Source: Ahaetulla prasina (Eukaryota > Chordata > Lepidosauria > Squamata > Colubridae). From it: a stretch of DNA of 64,000 bases. The stretch covers positions 159,720,502-159,784,501 of the forward strand of contig NC_080541.1 of NCBI RefSeq assembly GCF_028640845.1, written 5' to 3'. Positions within the stretch are counted from its first letter, which is position 1. Each line of letters opens with the position of its first letter. Below, piece after piece: positions 12,977 through 23,770 of this stretch. Both the position numbers and the translations under genes were made by a program. The notes under the pieces are model-generated. The model saw only the letters and a list, made by a program, of their open reading frames with translations. It was not told the DNA's origin and made no database searches.

Positions 12977-13730
12977 TCTTTATGACATTTCTATCTCGTC
13001 TTTCCATTAGGGAGTTCACATCTTTATTATGGTCATATCATCATCATAAGAAGGGTAAAATACAAGCAGAATTTTTTATGACTGGTAACATAGTGAAATT
13101 TTTGATATGATGACTTGATATCAGATAGTTGGTATGGTGATAACCCCAAAGCAGGAGAATTCTGGGTGGTTAATGGAGTATCCAATTGGACCATCTGAAG
13201 TCATTTGTAGTTGAAATGCCCTCCCTGGCATACAAAAGACATCACTAGCAGATTTTGTTTCTCCTTCCTCTTTTTCACTGAGAACATTTAATAAATCAGG
13301 CCAGGAGACTTCCCGGTTGCTCCTTCTTTACCCCAAATTCTTCACAAACCAGTTTGAGACTAACCTATCATCTTCACACTGCTTCAAATTGCTGGGTAAA
13401 AACAATCAGTTCTCCCTCCAGCTGGTGAATAAGTTAGTATATATATATCACCATTTCTTCTCACCATTTGAAATCAATTCAATCTATTGTAGGGGGGAAG
13501 CCATGCTATGTAAGGCGTGTCAAATTTTCCAACTTTCAATTTCCAAACATTAGGAGTGCTCAAAAGTTGTGACGTGCCTTGGGGATTGTAAAGATATTTT
13601 GATTACTTTAATATAATTTAGATGTGCTTATAACTACATAAATAGCATAACTTTTTAACATTTTGTTTGTTTGTTTTACAATTAGAAATATCTCCCTGGG
13701 ATACTAGAAGGATAACATAGTAACTGGGGG
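12977..13730. other. Unique intron
   Basis: Nothing recognised. The short frame 13317-13553 has no family signature. Confidence 0.55.
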
Positions 13731-13766
13731 CTTTTCATACATGTACAAATGTACATGTATGAAAAG
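13731..13766. repeat. Perfect 36-bp palindrome
   Basis: CTTTTCATACATGTACA and its exact reverse complement are separated only by AA. It ends where homology to the next LINE fragment begins. Confidence 0.95.
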
Positions 13767-14128
13767 TAATCGCAACAATGCACGAGCACACAATAGATTG
13801 AAACTTAATGTGAACTGCTCCAATCTTGATTGCAGAAAATATGACTTGAGTAACAGAGTAGTTAATGCTTGGAATGCACTACCTGACTCTGTGTCTCTTC
13901 CCAAAATCCCCAAAACTTTAACGAAAGACTATCTACTATTGACCTCACCCCATTCCTAAGAGGTCTGTAAGGGGCATGCATAAGAGCACCAGCGTGCCTA
14001 CCGTTCCTGTCCTAATGTTCCCTTTGATTGTATCCAATTTGTATGGTTATTTCATGCTTATACTTATATATACTGTTGTGTTTAACAGACAAACAAACAA
14101 ACAAACAAACAAAAAAATAAATAAAAGA
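13767..14128 (+). mobile_element. LINE 3' end (unnamed CR1-like family), (CAAA)n tail
   Basis: The first part encodes the ORF2 C-terminus (NRLKLNVNCSNLDCRKYD, NRVVNAWNALPDSV) up to a stop near 13957. A 3' UTR with AAGGGGCATGCATAAGAGCA follows, then CAAACAAACAAA. Homologous copies lie at 28391 and 43816. The peptide style NALPDSV is typical of CR1/Jockey-group ORF2 ends; I do not know the family name. Confidence 0.8.
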
Positions 14129-14143
14129 TGAAGTATTACTTTA

Positions 14144-14201
14144 TAGGCAGTCCTTGATTTATGTCCATGGAAAATTTGTTGTTAAGTGAGCCTAAATCTA
14201 G
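14144..14201. mobile_element. Fragment of AGTCCTC-type MITE
   Basis: GGCAGTCCTTGATTTATG and TTGTTGTTAAGTGAGCC match the ends of the fuller copy at 43172-43550, with the middle deleted. Confidence 0.65.
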
Positions 14202-15183
14202 AGCTGAGATGAATCTAAGACTGCAGAGGGCATGCTGAGAGGTGTGTAAGGAGGAGGCAAAGTAAAAACAGTGTTTTTGTGCTATGTACTAATACTCTGG
14301 CATCACAAGCACATCCTTAGTTCAAATTTACACAAGGCACAAGCAGATGGAGCAAGAAAAGGCAAACATGGCTGCTAAGGTGCAAAAGGAAGGATATGAA
14401 ACAGAATATGAAGAACCAAAAAAAAAGCAAATTTGACCCAGTTGAGTCCAGTAGTATGAATATATTTGCATAAAAGAGGCTAAGTCTTAGAAATATTTCT
14501 CACTGTGCTCTTTGGGCCTTAATTCTAAATGTGCCTAGCACTACAATATTAACATGATCGAAGTTTTCTTGTTTATAACTAATGGGATTCGAAGCCAGGA
14601 ATATGGTTTGTCATTTAAACTGGCAGATTTAGTAAATTGGATTCAGCAATCCTTTAAATGTATGAATTGACCTAAATGTGTGAAAAATGTCCAGATTTTT
14701 AGAGGGTGTGATTTGTATCTGAATTTACTGTAGATTCCAGTACTGAAAACATGACAGTTATTGTCAGAAGGCAATAAGTATGGCCAGAAAGAAACAAAAC
14801 AAAGTAGAGATAGAAAAGGAACATCATCTGCCTTATCATACTCTAGGATGCAAGTGCTTGAATTTATAAATAATGGCAAAACTATCCTATTGTTGTTTTC
14901 AATTATAGCAGCTGTGGTGTTTTCTAGTGTAATTAATGGATTGCTCTTGTATTTACATTAGAGAAGTATTTCAAGAGGCTAGGACTAGATACCATTGTAA
15001 CTTGAATGGGTATTTTCACCAGTCTATTTTAAATTTAATTCTTTCAAACTACAGAACTGACAAACTTTTTTCAGAATTGGATCATCATTATCATCATTTT
15101 AGTCATTATCTATCCACTACAGGATGAAGCCCTCTTCCGCTTGTTTCCAACCAATATGGTCTTGAGCTTTGTAAGTTTATGAC
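14202..15183. other. Unique intron
   Basis: No recognisable element or gene. Confidence 0.55.
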
Positions 15184-15191
15184 GTTAACAT

Positions 15192-15328
15192 CAGTGGTGG
15201 GATTCAGCCAGTTCGCACCAGTTCGGGAGAACCGGTTGTTAACTTTCTGAGCAGTTTGGCAAACTGGTTGTTGGAAGAAATCATTAGGGCAGAGAACCGG
15301 TTGTTAAATTACTTGAATCCCACCACTG
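15192..15328. mobile_element. hAT-like MITE with perfect target duplication
   Basis: Ends CAGTGGTGGGATTCA and GAATCCCACCACTG bound 137 bp. Flanked on both sides by GTTAACAT (15184-15191 and 15329-15336), a perfect 8-bp duplication. The interior contains three near-copies of AACCGGTTGTTAA. Confidence 0.95.
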
Positions 15329-15336
15329 GTTAACAT

Positions 15337-16398
15337 AATAAAATTCAACAGTATGTCCTGCAGTTTTACTCCATTTTGTTGGCCCCTGTAGTATTTTAAG
15401 GAATTAATAACTAGAAGAATGACAATTTGAAAATTACACATATAAATATACATTTAAATTACTTAATTTGCTCTTTTAATCAGAAGCTTTTTGTTTTTGT
15501 ATTACAATTATTGTGTTTTGTTGTAATTTCGTTAAAATTGTCTTATAAGAAATTGATTTGGCAATGAGAAATTACTAATTTTTATTTACATAAGAAATAT
15601 GTATGGGACTCGTTTTTTTCTGTCATAGTATTTTAACATAGCACTAGTATACTTTGTGCTACTGCATTGCATTACACACTAAATTTTAAAAATATCAAAC
15701 ACAAAATTACAGTCAGTTCATATCAGTGATCTTTTGATGCTTTCCTGCAATATTATTCAATCATTCTTTGCGCTATATTAAACCTTTTAAAAATAAACGT
15801 TTTCTGCAAATTCTTCTAATTAAACCATATTCTACCCCTGAAGTATCACTGAATTTTTCAACCTGTTATCCATTCATTCTATATTCTTTTTTTTTTTCCT
15901 AATTTAGATTTCATGTTCAGGATTCATGTCTTCTTTTTTACACTGAATATCCTCCAGCATATTGATGGTATTCATTAAAGAAGCTATGATGTTACTCAGT
16001 TTTAGTCATAGGAGGGTGCCTGATGGAAGACCAGTATTTCATCAAAGTGCTCCAGCTGTTTAAATAAAGTATCATAGAATAATTAACTTGATTCCATTTT
16101 GACAGAAATAATTAAAGTAGGAAGAATTTATATTATGGGTATGGAAGTAAGGTTGGGCACTACTGTTTCAGATCTGATTCAACAAAGAATGCATTCCCAG
16201 GAAATGGTCTGCAACTATCAGTTTAGTATTTATTTGTTGCTATATACTATAAATCTGTCAGTAATAGGGAAATTCAACAATAAATACACAGGACCATAAG
16301 GGGGCTTTTCTAAGGCCCAGATAACATGGCACAGATTCTGTTTGCATCTGCATTGTTCTAAACTTCATATGAGCCTTGCAGGCTTTTTGAAGTTTCAA
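15337..16398. other. Unique AT-rich intron
   Basis: Nothing recognised. Confidence 0.55.
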
Positions 16399-16503
16399 GG
16401 AGGGAGGGAGGGAGGGAGGGAGGGAGGGAAGGAAGGAAGGAAGGAAGGAAGGAAGGAAGGAAGGAAGGAAGGAAGGAAGGAAGGAAGGAAGGTAGGTAGG
16501 TTG
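16399..16503. repeat. Compound microsatellite (GGGA)n(GGAA)n(GGTA)n
   Basis: About seven GGGA units, then about sixteen GGAA units, then three GGTA units. Minus-strand Pro/Ser/Phe frames across it are artefacts. Confidence 0.95.
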
Positions 16504-17780
16504 TATTAAAATTAGTTGCATCTAAATACGCTATATAATGGGGAAAATACATAGAAAATATTTTAAGAATAATTGATTACAAAGATGTAAATTGTGTATA
16601 ATTATTAAAAGTCTACATGAAACTATGCACGAAACCACATACGTTGAGAAACATACTTCAAAAACTGTACCCTAGGTGTATCCTACCTACTGCTGATTAT
16701 TTTACTTTTTATCCATAATGGATTGTGTATTAATATAACTCTCTACTGATGAAGCAAGGAAATCTGGAAACGATTGAAAAAATGCAAGCAGTGCATATGG
16801 TGGATTGGGCAAATCCAGCACCTTTATCTCTAGCCTTCTGAACACTTCCTACTTTTCAGGAAAATTGTTGATAAAATTAACAACTTTTCTCCAGTTTTAC
16901 ACTTGCCTTTTTGTTTGATGCTTTTGAACCATTTGGGCATAACTTTAATGCAAAACTTACTTTTTAAATTGAATTGCAAAGGAGAAACAAGAAACAATGT
17001 GTGTGTGTCTGTTTAATGAGGTTTAGTATTTGTATAACTATGAGAAACAAATGCTATCTAAACTGCAGTGGTTTGGTCAGTACAAAAGAAGCTCTGAACT
17101 CTGGAGGAACAAGATGTAGTAATGGTTAATTATGAAACTAGTTACCGGCAAATTAATGGTATATATATTTGCCAAAGTAAAAATGATCTGATCCAGATGA
17201 TTAGAACAGCAATTCTGTTGAAGGAAGGGACATTTTGAATTTGTTAAAGCATTGACATGATCAATAGAGTAGTCTGGCACTAATTTATACTCCTAATATA
17301 CAGTCCATGAACAAGTTCTTGAATGATTATATTTATTAGAGGAGGAGGAGGAGGAGGAGAGAGAAATTTTAGCCTATATTATCTGAGGATATGCCAAACC
17401 TCCAAATATTTTAAATAGCTAAGAGACAATGTTTAATAAACCCTCCCTGTTAATAAAATAATATAGGATAAATGTCAGTCCTGGTATTGATAACCTAGTA
17501 CAGTATCTGTTGAAGTCTCTTCTGCACTTGTGGCACATAAATCTGTTTTGAGGGGCAAATAGAGTCCGGATTAACACAGAGTTTTAGAAACAACAAATAT
17601 GCATACCATACTTACTTCATCATCAGGGCATTCCACACCTCTTAAGAATAACTCTGTCTCTGCACTTAAAACAATTTAAACCCAGTCTTCTTTTTATTCA
17701 GTATATTCAGCCAAGACACCAAGATCACTTTTATATTTTTTAAAAATGTAGCTTCCCCCATGCAGCAGCATTTAGATAAA
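16504..17780. other. Unique intron
   Basis: No gene seen. A short (GGA)n run lies at 17339-17359. Confidence 0.55.
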
Positions 17781-17793
17781 ATAAAGGAATGGG

Positions 17794-17908
17794 GAGGAAA
17801 GGAGGAGGAGGAGGAGGAGGAGGAAAAGAAGAAGAAAGATAGGAAGGAGAAAAAAGAAGGAAGAGGAAAAGAGGATAAAGAGGAAGGAGGAGGAGGAGGA
17901 GGAGGAGG

Positions 17909-17941
<33 letters not shown>

Positions 17942-18032
17942 AGAAGAAGAAGAAGAAGAAGAAGAAGAAGAAGAAGAAGAAGAAGAAGAAGAAGAAGAAG
18001 AAGAAGAAGAAGAAGAAGAAGAAGAAGAAGAA
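17794..18032. repeat. Long purine tract (GGA)n/(GAA)n
   Basis: About 240 bp of almost pure purines on the plus strand, ending in about 37 GAA units. Reading frames through it give poly-Glu, poly-Ser or poly-Leu and are not genes. Confidence 0.95.
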
Positions 18033-18033
18033 A

Positions 18034-19130
18034 CAACGTCTCCACTATTCTGTTTCCTGCAGAGCAACATGTAGGGCATGAATACATCATTTTGCTTTCA
18101 TCTCTTTCCAGGAACAGATATTAGAGAGATGCTCTCTCCACCTATTGAGGTTCCAGTGTGCACAGTAGGAAAAGGATGTGTGCACAGTGGCTGCAAAGAA
18201 AATAAGGCATAGTCCATGTTCCTGTATGCAGAAATCCCTTCTTAGAGTGCTTGCATCTGGCAACAATCCACACTCTGCTCCCTTTAAAGACTCCCAGAGG
18301 ACTAAAAGTGGCTTTGCACAGCTTGGTCCTTCCAAGTGTTTACCATGTCATTTGTTGTTACGCAGCACTTCAAATGTAAGTCGCCTTGGGAAAAATCAAT
18401 CACTGAAACTGTGCCCACATGTAAACAAATTGTATTGTAGAAATAAACAGGAGATGTTGTCAAATTCTTTTCCCATCTCTGGGACGCAAAATGGAGCAAT
18501 GCCCCTCCTATCTACTGAGAAATGGTACTTAGCATAAATTTTAAAAGGCAAAAAAATTAAAACGGCATGAAAAATGCTGAACGGTTGCTTTCCAAGGAGG
18601 CAGCGCAAAAAGGGTGATGTTCTGAGGCTCGATTCAATAAACATTCCTTGCCCTCCTGTCTGTCCTGGAAGGCTGCCTTGAATTGATTGGTGTGTGTTGA
18701 TGTAGCCTTGCAACAACTCTTGTGAAAGAAAAGCTGGTTAGAATTATTTTTTATTGATTCTGCTGCTGTAAACTTTTTATAGAGCTGTTTAATCAAGGGA
18801 ACTTAATACATATCATTAGAGCTGGTGGGGTGGGGGGGTATCTCCATATACTGATGATCATTTGAGGATCACACCATATCCTGACCATCTAAATATTGAT
18901 TCCTCCTAACTTTGGAGGTACTGTTGGCAAAAGGCAGAAAAGAGAAGGTGGTGGATCCTGAGTGTTTGGAAATATATTAATATCTGGAAAATATAATATG
19001 AGAGGCAGAGAAAGTGGGGGGAGAGAGAGACATGTCAAAAAGAAAACTAGAAAATTGAGCATGAGCAAGAAAGAGAATGAGTTGCTTCCACTCCCTTCAA
19101 CTAAGGCCTGGCTACCACTTACTTCGGTGC
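18034..19130. other. Unique intron with balanced base composition
   Basis: Not repetitive as far as I can see. From 18060 to 18800 the sequence is less AT-rich than its surroundings and has overlapping chance frames on both strands (18178-18537 +, 18396-18716 -). No splice or domain signature supports a gene. Confidence 0.5.
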
Positions 19131-19322
19131 TATGTGAAACGATTGCTACTTTAGCTGACTGCTATCTGCAGTTCAGCAGTTCAAATCTCACTGGCTCAAG
19201 GTTGACTCAGCCTTCCATCCTTCTGAGGTGGGTAAAATGAGGACCCAAATTGTTGGTGTCAATAGGCTGACTCTGTAAACCACTGTAAAAGCACTATACA
19301 AGTCTAAGTGCTATTGCTATAC
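19131..19322 (+). mobile_element. Sauria-like tRNA-type SINE, Bov-B-like tail
   Basis: A B-box-like GTTCAAATC lies at 19179-19187. The shared SINE body follows: GGTTGACTCAGCCTTCCATC, GGGTAAAATGAGGACCC. The tail is GTAAAAGCACTATACAAGTC then TAAGTGCTATTGCTAT, the type associated with Bov-B/RTE LINEs. The 5' (A-box) end is decayed. Confidence 0.8.
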
Positions 19323-20229
19323 TAGGTAGGACTGCAATGATGGTCCAGTTTCCAGGAAGAGGGAATGGGAAATCCTTGTTTCTTTCCCTCTACTTTCCTC
19401 TGCAGAAATAATATTTCAAGAAGATGTATGTGACTTTTCGTAGGGGGCTATTGTAATGTAAATACTGGCTGAAGTCAGGTGTTCCTGGTTGTAATAAAGC
19501 CACCCAAAGTAGCCACACAGTGAAATGGATGTTTGTGAGCCCATGTTTTTCCTGGCTGTATGCAACCCCTGAAAGATGATCCATTATACTATGACACTGC
19601 TATAATCTACAACTCAAGTCTGGGAAAGCCCAGGTTTCAATCTATGTTGGTCTATGAAATCCATTCTATGATCTTGGATCAGTCACTATTTTTCAACCTA
19701 AACTAACTCATTAGACTTTTATAAAGATAAGATGAGTTGAATAAAATTCATGAACATTTATTACAGGAATACTACAATAATCAGTTTACTAGGGCAGATT
19801 CAAATAAAGAATCTGTTTCCTCCAACTTCAGTATTGTATAAAAATATACACAAAGTCTCCAAACATAGACACATTCCTCCCTGAAGAAGTCATTCCTTGA
19901 TATGTTGTGAAACAATCCGAATTCCTGAAATACATGCAGCCCTGTAAGACTAAATGTTGTATCAGCCAAAACACAATGTAGAGTGCTAATAGAATGCCTC
20001 AGAAATAGTACTTCATATTGAAGTTCTTAGTTTCAGTGGTTCATAAAATTTATTTTTCTGGATATTACAATTTTGGAACAAGGATGGTTGCTGTTTGGTG
20101 ATATGAAATCCAATTCATCTGAAAGCTATTGGATCAGGAAAGGTACCATATAGAAATACCCTATTGTTAACCGTGATGACATTGTTAAATTAATTAGCTT
20201 AAAGGAATTTCATGAATAAGGAAATATTT
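19323..20229. other. Intron just upstream of the NEGR1 exon
   Basis: No repeats recognised in the last 900 bp before the acceptor; AT-rich sequence only. Confidence 0.6.
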
Positions 20230-20255
20230 CATTGCTTTGTGTTCTTTCATTTCAG
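20230..20255 (+). promoter_or_regulatory. 3' splice acceptor of the NEGR1 exon
   Basis: A T-rich tract (ATTGCTTTGTGTTCTTTCAT) runs directly into TTTCAG, with exon reading frame starting in phase at the next base. The acceptor is strong and has no competing AG within the tract. Confidence 0.9.
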
Positions 20256-20381
20256 TTTCTCCAAAGATAAGTCATATTTCAAATGATATTGTGGCGAATG
20301 AAGGAAGCAACATCACACTGGCTTGTTTAGCTACAGGGAAGCCGGATCCTTCCATCTCTTGGAGACATATTTCTCCATCAG
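20256..20381 (+). CDS. NEGR1: NEGR1 internal exon (start of Ig domain 2)
   Basis: This is a spliced internal exon, so it has no ATG or stop. A pyrimidine-rich acceptor ending TTTCAG precedes 20256, and a GTATGC donor begins at 20382. The 126 bp are 2 nt + 41 codons + 1 nt, giving a symmetrical phase 1-1 exon as in the IgLON family. The translation reads SPKISHISND, then NEGSNITLAC, then GKPDPSISWRHISPS. It holds the first Ig cysteine (LAC), the core tryptophan (SW) and an N-glycosylation sequon (NIT). The stretch CLATGKP.PSISWRHISPS fits NEGR1 better than LSAMP, OPCML or NTM as I know those proteins. NEGR1 is a GPI-anchored neuronal cell-adhesion protein with three Ig domains that acts in neurite growth and synapse formation. 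The codons are intact. Neighbouring exons lie outside the window, consistent with the very long introns of this gene. The paralogue assignment is from recall, not a search. Confidence 0.95.
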
Positions 20382-20387
20382 GTATGC
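20382..20387 (+). promoter_or_regulatory. 5' splice donor of the NEGR1 exon
   Basis: GTATGC follows the exon end TCAG. Splitting the codon after its first G is expected for the phase-1 boundary, where NEGR1 continues with an alanine codon. Confidence 0.85.
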
Positions 20388-20686
20388 TTTAACAATTATT
20401 CTGGTTCTAACCACTTATCTTTCCTTGTTCTCACTCTATTGCATACAAGCCAAGAAAGAGTCTTAGAATCCATTTGCTCAGGAACCTAGAACAGTGTTTC
20501 TCTGAGAAATTTGGAAGCAAAAAAAAATAATCTCAAAACCTGTTTGAAAATTGGTAATTAAATCCCATTCAATGAGACATAATGGTGAATCTTTGTGATG
20601 CAAGTGTTAGTAATTTTTTTAAAAAGTCATCAATTTGAAACTATTTTTAACTTTGAGGAATTTATTTATTCATCACTTGTTTTAAT

Positions 20687-21282
20687 AGAATAGAATAGAA
20701 TAGAACAGAACAGAATAGAATAGAATAGAATAGAATAGAATAGAATAGAATAGAATAGAATTCTTTATTCCACACAAGGAATTTTTCTTTGGTGCATATG
20801 CCCTCAGTATACATAGAAGGAAAAAAAAAGAAAAAAATACATTCATCAAGAATCATAAGATACAACACTTAATGTTAGTCAAAGGTTACTAATAAGCAAT
20901 CAAATTATACTAGGAAACAAACAGAACAATACAAATCGTAAAAATACAAGCAACATGGTTATAGTCATAAGTGGGAGGAGATAGGTAATAGGAAGGATGG
21001 TTATAATAATAATAATAATACAGTCTTAGTAAATAGTTTGACAATGCTGTGGGAATTAGTTGTTTAGCAGAATGATGGCATTCAGAAAAAAACTATCCTT
21101 GTGTCTAGTTGTTCTGGTGTGCAGTGCCCTACACCGTCATTTTGAGGTAGAAATTGAAACAATTTATGTCCAGGATATGAGGGATCTGTAGATATTTTCT
21201 CAGCCCTTTTTTTGACTCATGCTGTATACAGGTCCTCAATGGAAGGGAGGTTGGTAGCCACTGTTTTTTCTGCAGTTTTTTT
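20687..21282 (-). mobile_element. L3 LINE 3' part with (AATAG)n tail
   Basis: On the plus strand it opens with about fifteen GAATA/GAACA units, then the 3' UTR in reverse (ACACAAGGAATTTTTCTTTG), then the end of ORF2 (from about 21040). It breaks off near 21282. Substitutions and a (TAA)n expansion at 21004-21020 make it older than the 29981 copy. The minus-strand coding part contains changes and no long frame. Confidence 0.9.
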
Positions 21283-22112
21283 AATGTATTTTTAATGTGT
21301 ATGTTTTTTATGTGTAAATTAAACAATTTCCTGGCCAAAGATTGAGGAAAAATTGCATTGGTTTTCAAATACAGTTTTCATACCAGCCATGATGCTGGCC
21401 CATTCTGTGGGGAACATCTCTTCTTCAAATATCTACAAATAATGGAACAATCAAACTTGCACAATTATCAGACAAAAAAGAAGTGACATATTAGTAGCAT
21501 AGCATGAGAGAGGCCACCTTTAGGTGACATAAATTACTGGCTGAGTAAGTACTTGTCCTGGGTACTAAAGTTTAGAGGACACCAAATACTACCCTTCTTC
21601 TGAATCATTGTAAAAATGATTCTAAAAAAACAATTCTTTGCAGTGGCTGGATTATCAATCAAGGTAGGTTAGGGGCCTCCTTTACCCTTGAACAGCACTG
21701 ACACAAGAATTTTGTCCGAGTTTGGCCTTCCCTTGATGGAAGCAGCATCACAAGAAATTGTAGTTCTCTTGCCTGGTTTATAAAATGATTTTTTTTCCTA
21801 TAATAGGATATGAAAGTTATACATTGTAATGAAATATGAATAGTTATTTTGCATTTACCTATAACAATGGAAAGAAAGTTAAGGAGATTCAATTAAGCAA
21901 CCTTGGAAGGGGCTAGAAAGTGCCTATCAGTATCATTACCTCTTTACTTTGTACTGTATCCCCCAACCACTTGGATGCTGAGGCTCTTTTAATTTTTTAA
22001 ATACACAGCTTTGTTAAATATATATGGTATGAGGATATTGTCATTGTAGTCATAAGCTCTGCTTTCCCGCACCTTTGAGTAAAAGAAAGCTGTAAAATTT
22101 GGACAACTACTA
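21283..22112. other. Unique intron
   Basis: Nothing recognised. Confidence 0.5.
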
Positions 22113-22386
22113 CTGTGTTTTCCCCGAAAATAAGACCCTGTCTTATATTTTTTTGAACCCCGAAATAAGTGCTTGGCCTTATTTTCAGGGAGGTCTTATT
22201 ATTTTGGGGCGCATAGAGCAAGACGAGGCTCCTCTTGTCTTACCTGATTTCCAGTTATGTCTCCCTACCCTAAGCAGAGGAAATGGTGGGGACTTTCTGT
22301 GCATGCGTTTAAATATTTTCAAGGAGGGCTTATTTTTGGGGAGGGCTTATTTTGGGGAGGGGTTTATTTTAGCTCGTGTGCTATGA
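22113..22386. mobile_element. MITE-like repeat rich in CTTATTTTGGGG
   Basis: Starts TACTGTGTTTTCCCCGAAAA with AATAAGACC. It ends in several tandem-like copies of GGGCTTATTTTTGGGGAGG, partly complementary to the start. This looks like a widespread vertebrate non-autonomous DNA element; class and exact ends are uncertain. Confidence 0.6.
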
Positions 22387-23002
22387 CAATTTTCCACAAC
22401 TAACTCACATGGCTAACTCATCACAGCCAACTCATTGCAAGACAACTCACTGCAAGAAAAGGGTTATACTAAGATCAAAGAAATGGTGGGACAGAATCAT
22501 TAAAGAAGGGATGAAAAAGGAGGGACAGAATGAAATGTGAATGACAAAAATTAAAATATTTTTTTATTTATTTTAAAAAATTGAATTGAATTGTAGAATT
22601 GTCCCTCAGTGAGTTGTCCCATGGTGAGTTGACTTCAGCCAGTTGGCTGTGGCGAGTTTGTGCGATTACAGCTATAGGTACAGCTACAGACACAGACAAA
22701 CATACAGTATGCATGCACATGCAGAGATACATATACAGAGATACACAGAGAGAAAGACGAAACCACATATTACAGATCTGCAAGTCATTGGCAGAGCCTG
22801 GAGTCACCTTGAGTTCAATAAACATACAAGAAAGACGATACTGGAAAATAGGTGCTATTTTTAATTTCATCTTGTAACTGGGTGTTAATAAGGCTTTGGA
22901 GAATGGCAGAACTGTGGTTTTCACTATTTCACAGTTTCTGACATAAAAATGGTTGGCCTAAAGCGATGAAGCAAATAAAAGGAGATTGCCCATTTCAATA
23001 TA

Positions 23003-23350
23003 CCGTATTTTTCTGACTATAAGACACACCTACTTTTTTGGGGGAGGAAAACAAGAAAAAAATCTGCCCCTGCCTCCCAGCAATTTGCCTCCTTGTAGAA
23101 AAAACCCTGTTTCAATTTCAGCTTCAGCACAGCCTGATTTGCGCAAGCAGCTGATTATTGGTTGGATCAGCCTCCCAAAGATCAGCTGTTTCAGGCTGCA
23201 AGGATTGCCATAGCCTATTGCCACCTCTGCACACCTCATTTTATGCGGGGCCGGCAGATGGGTGGGGCTACATTTGATATATAAGATGCACCCAAATTTT
23301 CACCCTCTTTTATGGAGGAAAAAGTGCATCTTATACTCTGAAAAATACGG
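23003..23350. mobile_element. Tc/mariner-like MITE with TA target site
   Basis: Terminal inverted repeats CCGTATTTTTCTGACTATAA and, at the other end, TTATACTCTGAAAAATACGG match at about 17 of 20 positions. TA lies directly on both sides (23001-23002, 23351-23352). 348 bp, no transposase. Confidence 0.85.
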
Positions 23351-23427
23351 TAGCTGGCTTCTGAACAACAATGGCCTTTCAGAAAATAATACTGTGATTG
23401 CCCACTTTTCCTTACAACAAATATACA

Positions 23428-23770
23428 GGTAGTCCTCAACCTATGACCATTCATTTAATCATCATTCGGTGATGCAGCAGAACTGAAACAAGTGACTTGC
23501 TGTTTTCACACATGTAATTGTTGTAGCATTCCCAATTGTTGACTGATCAAAATTTGGGCTCTTGACCACTGGCATCTATTTATGACAGTTGCACTGTCCT
23601 GGTGTCGTGTGATCACCTTTTGTAACCTTCTCACCTGACTTCCGACAAGCAAAGTCAATGAAGGAAGCTAGATTCACCTAATGACTGCATGGTTCACTTA
23701 ATAACGGCAGTGATTTGCTTAACCACTGTGGTAAAAATGTTGTAAAATGGGGAAAACTCACTAAATCTGA
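23428..23770. mobile_element. AGTCCTC-type MITE (diverged, incomplete)
   Basis: Begins ACAGGTAGTCCTCAACCTAT and contains GCAAAGTCAATG and TTGTAAAATGGGG. These match the reverse complement of the fuller copy at 43172-43550. The far end is missing. Confidence 0.7.

Noticed and set aside
16258..16552. Pro-Ser-Phe repeat frames
   Set aside because: Translation of the GGAA/GGGA microsatellite.
17666..18090. Long poly-Glu, poly-Ser and poly-Leu reading frames
   Set aside because: They are three frames of one (GAA)n/(GGA)n microsatellite with no coding support.
18178..18716. Two overlapping frames of more than 100 codons as genes
   Set aside because: No domain, no compositional coding signal and no splice context; overlapping on opposite strands.
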